Below are positions 17,990 to 25,876 of a DNA stretch of 64,000 nt, piece by piece. The notes under the pieces are model-generated. The model ran no database searches, was not told the origin of the DNA, and was given only the letters and a program-made list of their open reading frames with translations. Made by a program: the position numbers and the translations under genes. The DNA comes from Pelomonas cellulosilytica (GTDB lineage Bacteria; Pseudomonadota; Gammaproteobacteria; Burkholderiales; Burkholderiaceae_C). The stretch covers positions 1 to 64,000 of the forward strand of contig NZ_JAJTWU010000013.1 in assembly GCF_021353265.1 (NCBI RefSeq). Reading direction: 5' to 3'. Numbering within the stretch: position 1 is the first letter of the stretch; every line of letters starts with the position of its first letter.

Positions 17990-18721
17990 TCAGCACTTGA
18001 TGCCAGCGTGCAGCGCGACGATGCCTGCACTGAGGTTGTGCACGTCGACGTGGCCGAAGCCGCCCGCCTTCATCATCGCCTTCAGCGTGGCCTGGTCGGG
18101 GTGCATGCGGATGGACTCGGCCAGGTAGCGGTAGCTTTCAGCGTCGCCGGCGAAGAGCGAGCCCAGCTTGGGCAGGATGTTGAAGGAGTACCAGTCGTAC
18201 GGCTTGCGCAGCGGCTCGGCGATACGGGAGAACTCCAGCACCAGCAGACGGCCGCCCGGCTTGAGCACACGGCACATCTCGGCAAGCGCCTGATCCTTGT
18301 GCGTCATGTTGCGCAGGCCGAAGGCGACGCTGACGAGGTCGAAGCTCTCGCTCTTGAACGGCAGCTTCTCGGCGTCGGCCAGGCTCGTGGGCAGGATCAG
18401 GCCCTCGTCTAGCAGCCGGTCGCGGCCCTGGCGCAGCATGGCCTCGTTGATGTCGGTGTGCACGACGACGCCGCTGTCGCCCACCTTGCGGGCGAAGGCG
18501 CGCGACAGGTCGCCCGTGCCGCCGGCGATGTCCAACACGCGCTCGCCGGGCTTCAGGTTAGCGACCTGCACGGTGTAGGCCTTCCAGGCCCGGTGCAGGC
18601 CGGCCGACATCAGGTCGTTCATCAGGTCGTACTTGGACGCGACGGAGTCGAACACGCCACGGACCTTGCGGGCCTTCTCGCGCTCGTCGACCTGTTGGAA
18701 GCCGAAATGGGTTTGAGTCAT
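17990..18721 (-). CDS. ubiE: UbiE/MenG C-methyltransferase
   Basis: A 243-residue class I SAM-dependent methyltransferase. The N-terminal THFGFQQV and the [19 protein letters not shown] stretch are diagnostic of UbiE; motif I is [12 protein letters not shown], and the late [19 protein letters not shown] block also fits. It methylates the demethylated quinol ring in ubiquinone (and menaquinone) synthesis in the cytoplasm. ATG 18721 is chosen over a start 14 codons upstream because homologues begin at MTQTHFG. The DUF971 gene lies upstream in the same direction, an arrangement common in betaproteobacteria. Confidence 0.95.
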   Translation of the reverse strand: MTQTHFGFQQVDEREKARKVRGVFDSVASKYDLMNDLMSAGLHRAWKAYTVQVANLKPGERVLDIAGGTGDLSRAFARKVGDSGVVVHTDINEAMLRQGRDRLLDEGLILPTSLADAEKLPFKSESFDLVSVAFGLRNMTHKDQALAEMCRVLKPGGRLLVLEFSRIAEPLRKPYDWYSFNILPKLGSLFAGDAESYRYLAESIRMHPDQATLKAMMKAGGFGHVDVHNLSAGIVALHAGIKC

Positions 18722-18876
18722 TGGAGCCCCTCGTTCGACGGACACGACGGCCGCTCCCCCCATGGGGTGAGCGAGGACATGAATCGTCCAGTGGACGAGT
18801 CATGCCAGCGAACGGCCGGCTCGGGAGCGGCCCGGCGCTCGGCCCGCTCGGTCGTCGAACAAATAGATGTCATGAG

Positions 18877-19269
18877 TCAGTGTGAGTGGCAGGAGCCGCC
18901 GGTTTTCACCGGCATCGGGTCGTCCCGGCCCTTGCCGGCCGCTGCGAGGCGGGCCTCGTGGTCGCGCCACAGCGCGTCCTGCTGGCTGCCGAGCTTGTAG
19001 AGGTGGTCCCAGGTGTAGAGACCGCTGGCATGCCCGTCGGAGAACTCGGGGCGCACGGCGTAATGGCCGACGGGCTCCAGCGCGGTGACGAGCACGTCGC
19101 GCTTGCCGGTCTGCAGCACCTCCTGGCCCGGGCCATGGCCCATGACCTCGGCCGAGGGGCTGTAGACCCGCATCAGCTCGAACGGGATGCGAAAGCGTGC
19201 CCCATCGTCGAAGGCGATCTCCAGCACGCGGGACTGCTGGTGCACGGTGAGTTCGGTGGGCAAGGGCAT
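18877..19269 (-). CDS. DUF971 family protein
   Basis: A 130-residue protein from ATG 19269. It has a single DUF971 (gamma-butyrobetaine hydroxylase N-terminal-like) domain: LEIAFDDGARFRIPFELMRV at residues about 15-34, VGHYAVRPEFSDGHASGLYTW in the middle. A C-terminal tail has a CHSH ending. Such small proteins often neighbour ubiE; a role in Fe-S or quinone metabolism has been suggested but is not shown by this sequence. The 155-base gap to ubiE holds no other gene. Confidence 0.85.
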   Translation of the reverse strand: MPLPTELTVHQQSRVLEIAFDDGARFRIPFELMRVYSPSAEVMGHGPGQEVLQTGKRDVLVTALEPVGHYAVRPEFSDGHASGLYTWDHLYKLGSQQDALWRDHEARLAAAGKGRDDPMPVKTGGSCHSH

Positions 19270-19283
19270 AGCTGGAGTGTCCC

Positions 19284-20330
19284 TCAGAACACCTGATAGG
19301 CCGGCACCTGGCCGTCCTTTGGATGCACCTGCGTGAAGCGCGCGGCCAGCCGAGACTGCACGCTGACCGGCAGCGGTGCAAAGCCGCTGCCGCGCGTCAG
19401 GTCGTCGCCACGCATGAAGCACCAGTACAGGAACTTCAGCGCCGGCTCGGCCTGCGCCGCGGCGGCGGGCTCGGCGTCCAGCAGGACGAAGGTCGTCAGC
19501 GTGATGGGCCAGGCCTCGGGCGCGGCGCGGTCAAGCAGGGAGGCAAGGTCGTTGCCCTGGCGGTACATGTCGCTGTCGAGGATGGCGGCGCGGAAGCCCG
19601 CCTCGGTCGGCGAGACGAAGCGGCCGGCGGCATTGCGCAGCCTGACGGCGGCCAGCTTGTCGTGCAGTACGCGGTCATAGGAGACATAGGCGATCGCGCC
19701 CGGCGTGCTGCGCACGGACTGCACCATGCCGTCGTTGCCCTCCGCCTTGACGGGCTCGCCCGGCCAGGCCGGCAGCTGCCCCGGAGGCACCTCAGACTTG
19801 AAGCGCGTGGACACGCCGGCCAGGTAGCGGCTGAATCCCTCGGACGTGCCGGACTTCTCCGCCCGGACGATGCGACGGATCGGCAGCGCCGGCAAGCCGA
19901 CGCCTGGGTTCATGGCCGCGATGCGGATGTCGTTCCAGACTTTGACGCGGCCAAGGAAGATGTCGGCCAGCAGTTCGCCGTCCAACTGCAGGCCGGCCGG
20001 CTGGCCCGGCAGATTCACGACCGGCACGACGCCGCCCACGAGCACCGGGATCTGCACCAGCTTCAGGCGCGCCAGTTCGCCGGCGGGCAGCGGCGAGTCC
20101 GTCCCGCCGAAGTCCACCTGCCGGGCGGAGATCTGCTTGATGCCGTCGCCCGAGCCGGTTCCCTTGTAGGTGACGCTGGCGCCGCCGGCCTTCTCGAACG
20201 CCTTGGCCCAGGTGCCGTAGACCTTGGAGGGGAAGGTCGCCCCCTGCCCTGTCACCGCCTGGGCCAAGGCCGCGGGAGAGAGGCTGCAAAGGGACGCGAG
20301 GAGGAGGAACAGGCGCACGAACGAAGACAT
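19284..20330 (-). CDS. PstS-like phosphate-binding periplasmic protein
   Basis: A 348-residue protein from ATG 20330, with a signal peptide ending near ALA-QA. The PstS signature is clear: TGQGATFPSKVYGTWAKAF, then YKGTGSGDGIKQI, VDFGGTDSPL and the SGTSEGFSRYL binding-loop segment. It should bind phosphate in the periplasm. No pstC, pstA, pstB or phoU lies nearby, so it is an orphan PstS paralogue. It is divergent from the M13 peptidase gene, with about 105 bases of shared upstream region. Confidence 0.85.
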   Translation of the reverse strand: MSSFVRLFLLLASLCSLSPAALAQAVTGQGATFPSKVYGTWAKAFEKAGGASVTYKGTGSGDGIKQISARQVDFGGTDSPLPAGELARLKLVQIPVLVGGVVPVVNLPGQPAGLQLDGELLADIFLGRVKVWNDIRIAAMNPGVGLPALPIRRIVRAEKSGTSEGFSRYLAGVSTRFKSEVPPGQLPAWPGEPVKAEGNDGMVQSVRSTPGAIAYVSYDRVLHDKLAAVRLRNAAGRFVSPTEAGFRAAILDSDMYRQGNDLASLLDRAAPEAWPITLTTFVLLDAEPAAAAQAEPALKFLYWCFMRGDDLTRGSGFAPLPVSVQSRLAARFTQVHPKDGQVPAYQVF

Positions 20331-20434
20331 GGGAGGCCGACCGGCAACTTGGTAAAAACCCGTAATCATGCCCTGTACCTTTCGGCCGGTGTCTGCGAAG
20401 GGCGCTGTAATCGGCTTTCCACTGGCTTTCACGT

Positions 20435-22474
20435 TTGTTCCTCATGCCGCGTTTCCAACGCCACCGCCTGGCCCTGGCAGCGACCCTGCTCGGCCTGGCC
20501 GCCCATGCCACGGCCCTCGACCTGAGCGGCCTGTCCAAGGACGTCTCTCCCTGCGATGACTTCTTCACCTTCGTCAACGGCAGCTGGGAGGCCGCCACGG
20601 TGCTGCCCGCCGGCCGCGGGCGCATCGGCAGCTTCGACGACCTGCGTCAGAACAATGCCGCGGTGCTGGAAAAAGCGCTGACCGAGCTGGCTGACAAGCC
20701 GACCCTGCAGACGACGCCGGGCCTCAAGCTCGCCGCCGCCTACTTCGCCAGCGGCATGGACGAGGCGGCGATCGAGGCGCGCGGCACCAGCTCGCTGACC
20801 CCGCTGCTGAACCGCATCGACGGCCTGCAACGCCGCGAGGACCTGCCCACGCTGATCGCGCTGCTGGCGCGCAGCGGCGTCGCCGCACCGCTGGGCTGGA
20901 ACGTCGGGCCGGACCGCAAGGACACACGCCGCAACCTGCTGTCGCTGAGCCAGTCGGGCCTCGGCCTGCCGGACCGTGACGACTATTTCCGCACCGACGA
21001 GCGCACCCGCACCGTCAGCGCGGCCTACCGCACCTACGGCCGCACGCTGCTCGCCGCCGCCGGCCGCCCGGTCGACGACGCCGGGCTGGACGCGCTGATG
21101 GCCTTCGAGACCCGGCTGGCCGACGCCACGCGGGAGCGCGTCAAGCTGCGCGACCCGAACGCCAATTACAACCCGATGACGCTGGCCGACCTCGCCGCCG
21201 CCGCGCCCGGCCTGGACTGGAGCGGCTACGTGGCCGTGCTGACCGCCGGTGCGAAGCTGCCGCAGCGTGTGAACGTGCAGCAACCGGAATTCGCCACACG
21301 CGTGGCGGCGCTGGCGGCCGAGACGCCGCTGGAAGTCTGGCGCAGCTATCTGACGCTGCGTGTGCTGGACGCCACTGCCGCGCGGCTGCCGAAGGCGTTC
21401 GCCAATGCCCGCTTCGAGTACCGCGACAAGACCATCACCGGCCTGCAGGCGCCGCCGCCGCGCAGCGAGGACGTCATCCAGCAGATCGGCGGCAACTACG
21501 GCCAGGAGCCGCTGGCCCTGGCACTGGGCGAGCTGTTCGTCGCACGGGCGTTCTCGCCCGAAGCCCAGCGGCGCGCGGTGCAGCTGGTGGAGGACATCCG
21601 CGGCGCGATGCATGACCGCATCGAGAAGCTGGAATGGATGACGCCCGCCACCAAGGCCAAGGCGCTGGACAAGCTGGCGCGCATGCAGCCGCTGATCGGT
21701 GCACCCGACAAATGGCCGCGCTTCGAGGGGCTGGAGCTGACCAACACCGACTACGCCGGCAACTGGCTGAAGGTGGCGCTGTGGCACAGCGACCGTGAGA
21801 TGAAGGACCTGGACGCGCCCGTGGAGCGCACGCGCTGGCGCACCAGCCCGCACATCGTCAATGCGTTTGCCGGCGGGCTGAACCAGATCACCTTCCCGGC
21901 CGGCATCCTGCAGCCGCCGTTCTTCGACGCCAAGGCCGATGACGCCGCGAACTACGGCGGCATCGGCATGGTCATCGGCCACGAGATCACGCACCACTTT
22001 GATGACAGCGGCCGCAACTATGACGCCAACGGCTCGCTGACCGACTGGTGGACGCCGGCAGATGCGGCCGGCTACAAGGCGCGCGCCGACCTGGTGGCCG
22101 ACCGCTATGGCGCGATCTCGCCGCTGCCGGGCTACAACATCAACGGCCGGCTGACGCTCGGCGAGAACATCTCGGACATGTCGGGCCTGCCGATCGCATA
22201 CGAGGGCCTGCTGCGCGCGCTCAAGCGCACCGGCGGCGCGGACCGCAAGGTCGACGGCTACACGCCGGCGCAGCGTTTCTTCCTGAGCAACGCGCTGGTG
22301 TGGCGCTCCAAGACGCGCACGGAGTACCTCATCAACCAGCTGCGCACCGATCCGCACTCGCCGTCGCGATACCGCGTGCTGACGCCGATGAGCAACTCGC
22401 CATATTTCGCGCAGGCCTTCTCGTGCAAGGCCGGCAGCGCGATGGTGGCCAAGGACCCGATCACCGTCTGGTGA
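20435..22474 (+). CDS. M13 family metallopeptidase (neprilysin/PepO-like)
   Basis: A 679-residue secreted zinc endopeptidase. A signal peptide is followed by the M13 N-terminal domain starting at LSKDVSPCDDFFTFVNG. NAFAGGLNQITFPAGILQPP and the zinc site HEITHHFDD (His about 515 and 519) come next, then GENISDMSGLP with the third ligand, and it ends in the typical ITVW. Length is normal for the family. It may start at the in-frame ATG three codons downstream. It degrades peptides in the periplasm or outside. A strong hairpin follows it. Confidence 0.95.
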   Translation: MFLMPRFQRHRLALAATLLGLAAHATALDLSGLSKDVSPCDDFFTFVNGSWEAATVLPAGRGRIGSFDDLRQNNAAVLEKALTELADKPTLQTTPGLKLAAAYFASGMDEAAIEARGTSSLTPLLNRIDGLQRREDLPTLIALLARSGVAAPLGWNVGPDRKDTRRNLLSLSQSGLGLPDRDDYFRTDERTRTVSAAYRTYGRTLLAAAGRPVDDAGLDALMAFETRLADATRERVKLRDPNANYNPMTLADLAAAAPGLDWSGYVAVLTAGAKLPQRVNVQQPEFATRVAALAAETPLEVWRSYLTLRVLDATAARLPKAFANARFEYRDKTITGLQAPPPRSEDVIQQIGGNYGQEPLALALGELFVARAFSPEAQRRAVQLVEDIRGAMHDRIEKLEWMTPATKAKALDKLARMQPLIGAPDKWPRFEGLELTNTDYAGNWLKVALWHSDREMKDLDAPVERTRWRTSPHIVNAFAGGLNQITFPAGILQPPFFDAKADDAANYGGIGMVIGHEITHHFDDSGRNYDANGSLTDWWTPADAAGYKARADLVADRYGAISPLPGYNINGRLTLGENISDMSGLPIAYEGLLRALKRTGGADRKVDGYTPAQRFFLSNALVWRSKTRTEYLINQLRTDPHSPSRYRVLTPMSNSPYFAQAFSCKAGSAMVAKDPITVW

Positions 22475-22482
22475 CCGTGCGC

Positions 22483-22508
22483 GGTGGGCCGCCGGGAGGC
22501 GGCCCACC
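22483..22508 (+). terminator. strong hairpin after the M13 peptidase gene
   Basis: GGTGGGCCGCC at 22483-22493 pairs perfectly with GGCGGCCCACC at 22498-22508 around a GGGA loop, nine bases after the stop codon. It lacks a U tract, as is common in high-GC genomes. Confidence 0.65.
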
Positions 22509-22708
22509 ATGACCAACGGCACTCGGGACCCCGGGACGGCAGCACTGCCGGCCCTTGCAGTTCATCCGCGGTTTCTCGCCGGCCATCGCATGCGGGCCGC
22601 AACTCATCGCTTCCCGGTTGGGCCCGCTCGATCGGGCACCTAGTCTGCGAACAAGTCGACGCAATTCAGTGTCCACCCTCGCAACGCAGACCACCCAAGG
22701 AGCCCACC

Positions 22709-23203
22709 ATGAACCACTACTCGATCGCCCAACGCACCCCCGCCCTCAACACGCTGTTCGCCGGCGCCGCATGCGCCATCACGCTGGCACTGACCGCTGG
22801 CCCCGCACTGGCCGACACGACGACGCTCGAACGCGTCGAGGTACGCGGCCAGATCGTCGAAGCCCCGGTGCGCTACGACGTGCACGCCCAATGCGACCGC
22901 ATCGACGACCAGCTGGCCGCCGCCCTCGACAGTGCCTGGGCCCGCCAGAGCCTGCCGAGCGATGTGAACGTGCAGTTCGTACTGCAGAACGGCCAGGTTG
23001 AAGCGGTCAAGGCACAGGGCCGTTATGGCGTCCTGGCCCGCCAAGTCGCCTCCGCCGTGCGCCATCTGGACTGCGGCACCCAAGCCTCGGCCGATGCGCA
23101 GATCTACCGCTTCACGGTCGGCTTCACCGACACGGCTGGCAGCGCCAGCACCGCCCAGGCCGCCCGCCATGTCGGCGTGCGCGTGGCCCGCAGCAACGAC
23201 TGA
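22709..23203 (+). CDS. hypothetical secreted protein
   Basis: A 164-residue protein from ATG 22709, preceded by an AAGGAG site at 22697-22702 that fixes the start. An N-terminal signal peptide ends near ALA-DTTT, followed by LERVEVRGQIVEAPVRYDVHAQC. The mature part has two cysteines (in VHAQCDRID and HLDCGTQ) that could form a disulphide. The fold looks like a small alpha/beta domain with some resemblance to a TonB C-terminal or energy-transducer-like module (VNVQFVLQNGQVEAVKAQGRYGVLARQV), but I do not recognise a family. It stands alone between the M13 gene and a PEP-CTERM gene of opposite direction. Confidence 0.75.
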   Translation: MNHYSIAQRTPALNTLFAGAACAITLALTAGPALADTTTLERVEVRGQIVEAPVRYDVHAQCDRIDDQLAAALDSAWARQSLPSDVNVQFVLQNGQVEAVKAQGRYGVLARQVASAVRHLDCGTQASADAQIYRFTVGFTDTAGSASTAQAARHVGVRVARSND

Positions 23204-23232
23204 CCCCGGCCGTCATCAGGGGCGCTGGTGGC

Positions 23233-23799
23233 TCACGCCGGTTGGCCGTTCGAAGGACGGCGCACCCGGCGCATCAGACCCACGCCCAGACTGCCGGCGG
23301 TCATCAACGCCCAGCTCGCCGGCTGCGGCACGGCCGCCAACACGCGAACCTCGCCCGTCGTGTACAGCTGGGACAGATCCAGCTGCGAGCCTGCCGCCAG
23401 CTTCAGGCCACTGGTGTCGATGCTCGCGAAGCTGCCCTCCACACTGCCCCAGTCGAGCAGATAGAACTGCATTCCGGGACGCGCGACGAAGTCGTTCCAG
23501 GATGCCAGCTTTAATGTGCCGCGCAGCGTCAGCCGGCCCTTCACGACGTACTTGTCGAAGCTGCTGTTCTTCAGCGCCTCGTGACCCGCACACGCCGCCG
23601 TGCATGCCGTGATGCCACCGATTTCGGCGAGGTAGACATTGCTGCTGCCGAAGCCCACGTCACCCTCGTTGACGCCGAGCCCCGGGGACGCGCCGAACGA
23701 CAGCCCTCCCTCGTACAGCCTGCGACCACCGCCGCTGAAGACGGCGCCGGTTCGTTTGAACACCTGACCGAAGAAGGTGCCGGTGCTGCCGGCGCTCAC
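23233..23799 (-). pseudogene. 5'-truncated PEP-CTERM protein gene
   Basis: The 188-codon frame from GTG 23799 ends in a PEP-CTERM-like tail: VPQPASW, a hydrophobic helix, then RRVRR. There is no signal peptide. The first residues read like the middle of a surface protein with repeated glycine-rich strands (TGAVFSGGGRRLYEGGLSFG). Upstream the frame meets a stop within a few codons, directly where another PEP-CTERM gene ends at 23802. I infer that the 5' part was lost, perhaps by recombination between neighbouring PEP-CTERM genes. If the GTG is used, the product would lack export. Confidence 0.6.
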
Positions 23800-23801
23800 G
23801 C

Positions 23802-24464
23802 TCAGTTCGCCGACAAATCAGTCTCTAGTCCTAAGCGGCACGGCGCCCTTCGCCGCGCCAATACTGCAAAGCCGACGGCGGCTAAACCTCCAACGATCAT
23901 GGAACCGGTCCCTGGCTCCGGCACCGTCGACGTGATCAACGCGGCCGGAGGGTCTGCGAGCGCCACGGCCATCCAGTCGGCGCGGCTCATGTAAAAGCGC
24001 CACGGTGAGGAAACCGAGGCCCCGCCCCCTTGCCAACCGCCGATGAAGCCGAGGCCGGGCGCCTCCAGAGCGACGAGCCAATAGTGCCCCGCCGGAAGGT
24101 GCACATTCAAGCCGTCCAGCGAGGTCTTGGAAGTCGGGTCTGTGAGATTCCTGGTGAAGTAGGTAGGCCCCATCGGGAAACCGAAGTCTGGGTCAAAGCC
24201 TGGCATGTCACCGACGATAGAAAGGCTGACAGTCCCAGCACCTTCTATCGTCGTAACTACAGAGTCAATCGTGGCCGCAGACGCCAACTCGAAAGCGAGC
24301 GCTTGACCGGTGCTCCCAGCGTGCTGATCCCCATCACTCCCAAGACGCCAGGATGCTCCCGTCGCCGTCATGCCAGGACCGGCGAACGTGTTGAGTACGG
24401 TGGCGGAATGAACCTCAAAAGCAACAGCAGCAAGCGCCCAGGAAAGCGCGACCTTGCTGAGCAC
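23802..24464 (-). CDS. PEP-CTERM sorting domain-containing protein
   Basis: About 220 residues if GTG 24464 is the start, which puts a signal peptide (VALSWALAAVAFEVHSA) at the N-terminus. A longer frame opens at 24515. The mature domain is beta-rich and resembles choice-of-anchor domains (LAFELASAATIDSVVTTI, HYWLVALEAPG). The C-terminus has the PEP-CTERM tripartite signal: VPEPGTGSMI, a hydrophobic helix, then ARRRA. It is a plausible XrtB substrate in exopolysaccharide-associated surface display. Its stop is two bases from the truncated PEP-CTERM frame. Confidence 0.8.
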   Translation of the reverse strand: MLSKVALSWALAAVAFEVHSATVLNTFAGPGMTATGASWRLGSDGDQHAGSTGQALAFELASAATIDSVVTTIEGAGTVSLSIVGDMPGFDPDFGFPMGPTYFTRNLTDPTSKTSLDGLNVHLPAGHYWLVALEAPGLGFIGGWQGGGASVSSPWRFYMSRADWMAVALADPPAALITSTVPEPGTGSMIVGGLAAVGFAVLARRRAPCRLGLETDLSAN

Positions 24465-24515
24465 GTCACCCACAATCGCAACGTTCCTAGCCACGTAAGC
24501 TGCCGTTTCCAGCAT

Positions 24516-25095
24516 GGCGACCCCAGAAGTGACCCGTGATCAAGTCTAGACCTATCGAAGGCGGTCCAACCATCGCCGCATAGCTGGAGACATACATTCC
24601 TAGGGGGAAGGCCATGCTGAAAAAGCTGGGGCGGCAGAGGCCCTGCCCTTCACCCGAGGTTTCGGCAATGTGGGCCCAGTGGGACAAGAAGGCGGGGTCG
24701 GCTGCAGCGTAATTTGATGCCGGTCTCGCGACGGCTGCGATGGACGACGCCGCTAGGCTAGCCAGTGCCGCGCCAACGTTTAGCTGAAGAACTTGGTGAC
24801 AAGCCACAGCAAATGCCAGCATCACTCAAAACGCTTGCGCCTTACGCCTTGCACCCCAATGCGAGCTTCATCAGTCGACGTCCCTGAGAGGTTAGTGCTG
24901 CGCACACCCCTCTTGCAAGACCACCCAGGTCGAGCTGAAAGCTGACCAATACCAGCAAGCCGCGACCGAACTCCCCAAGTGTTTGTGCGGGTCTGCGCCG
25001 TGCCCCGCCAAGCGCTCTCATGAGTGGGGAGAGGCTCCGTACAACCAATGCCCGCTGGTCAGCCGCTCGCCGAGGACGCGGTATGGAACGGCGCT
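24516..25095. other. 580-base stretch without a convincing gene
   Basis: A minus-strand frame at 24487-24825 has a hydrophobic, signal-peptide-like start (LAFAVACHQVLQLNVGAALAS) but overlaps the PEP-CTERM gene and resembles no family I know. It may be the remains of the N-terminus of a secreted protein. 24842-25095 shows nothing. Confidence 0.4.
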
Positions 25096-25509
25096 TCAAG
25101 GCGCTGGGCCGATGGACGCCGCCACGCGTGCGTCCACCGCTGCCAGGTCGAGCGCGCGAGGTACGGCGCTGCGTTGCGGCACCGCCCAGATCGGCGCCGG
25201 AAACTGGCTGTCGTCAGCAAAGCGCGCGATGACGTGCCAGTGCAGATGCGGCACGACATTGCCGAGCGACGCCAGGTTGATCTTCGTCGGCGCCAGCAGT
25301 GCCCGCAGTGCCTGCTCGATCGCCACGACGGCGTCCATGCAGGCCTGGCGGTCTGGCGCCTGCAGGTCGCTGAACTCGGCGACATGGTCGTTCCAGATCA
25401 GGCGGTAGAAGGCCGGATGGGCCGGCTCGTCGATGACGCGCACGACGCGGAACTTGGGCGTGCGAACGACGACGAGGCCACCGTCACCGGTGCACAGTGG
25501 GCAAGACAT
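25096..25509 (-). CDS. HIT family protein
   Basis: A 137-residue protein with the histidine-triad motif in NVVPHLHWHVIARF near residue 90. The N-terminal CPLC pair (residues 3-6) is typical of the bacterial HIT subgroup that binds zinc. These enzymes hydrolyse nucleotide phosphoramidates or related nucleotidyl substrates. It starts at ATG 25509, five bases after the stop of the 2OG-Fe(II) oxygenase gene, so the three minus-strand genes from 29.7 kb form an operon. Confidence 0.93.
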   Translation of the reverse strand: MSCPLCTGDGGLVVVRTPKFRVVRVIDEPAHPAFYRLIWNDHVAEFSDLQAPDRQACMDAVVAIEQALRALLAPTKINLASLGNVVPHLHWHVIARFADDSQFPAPIWAVPQRSAVPRALDLAAVDARVAASIGPAP

Positions 25510-25513
25510 AGGT

Positions 25514-25876
25514 TCAGCCTTTCAGGACCCAGCCGACGGACAGCACGTAGCGGCTGCCGCCCTCCACCCGCGTGACGCTGTGCTCGCAGGCGTCCGGGCG
25601 GAAGAACTTGATGCGCCGGCTCTGCCACAACGGCGTGGCGCAGACGAATTCGCCGCCACGCGGCGACGCTTTGAGGACGACGTTGAGCCGGTAATGGCGC
25701 CCCGCCTGGACGGGGTCGGTGTGCGGGGGAATCGCGCTGCCCTCGGGATAGCGGATCAGGTAGCTGTCGAACGGCACGGGCCAGCGTGCCGTCAGCAGCA
25801 GCATCTTGTCGTACCCCGTTCCCTGGCGCCCGCGCTGCCACCGCCAGGCGGTGCGCAGGTAGCCCGAAAGCGTCAC
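25514..25876 (-). CDS. 2OG-Fe(II) oxygenase family protein
   Basis: A 120-residue single-domain protein. The iron ligands HTD (in AIPPHTDPV, about residue 52) and a distal His ([13 protein letters not shown], about residue 98) are present, as is an Arg in the 2-oxoglutarate position. The substrate is unknown. Its ATG overlaps the stop of the large oxidoreductase gene (ATGA), which suggests coupled expression. Length is short but consistent with the small prolyl-hydroxylase-like proteins. Confidence 0.8.
   Translation of the reverse strand: MTLSGYLRTAWRWQRGRQGTGYDKMLLLTARWPVPFDSYLIRYPEGSAIPPHTDPVQAGRHYRLNVVLKASPRGGEFVCATPLWQSRRIKFFRPDACEHSVTRVEGGSRYVLSVGWVLKG

Noticed and set aside
20429-22522. 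A 697-codon open frame on the minus strand opposite the M13 peptidase gene
   Set aside because: It is rich in Arg, Gln, Val and Gly without any domain, as expected for the antisense of a high-GC gene. The plus-strand M13 protein is unmistakable.
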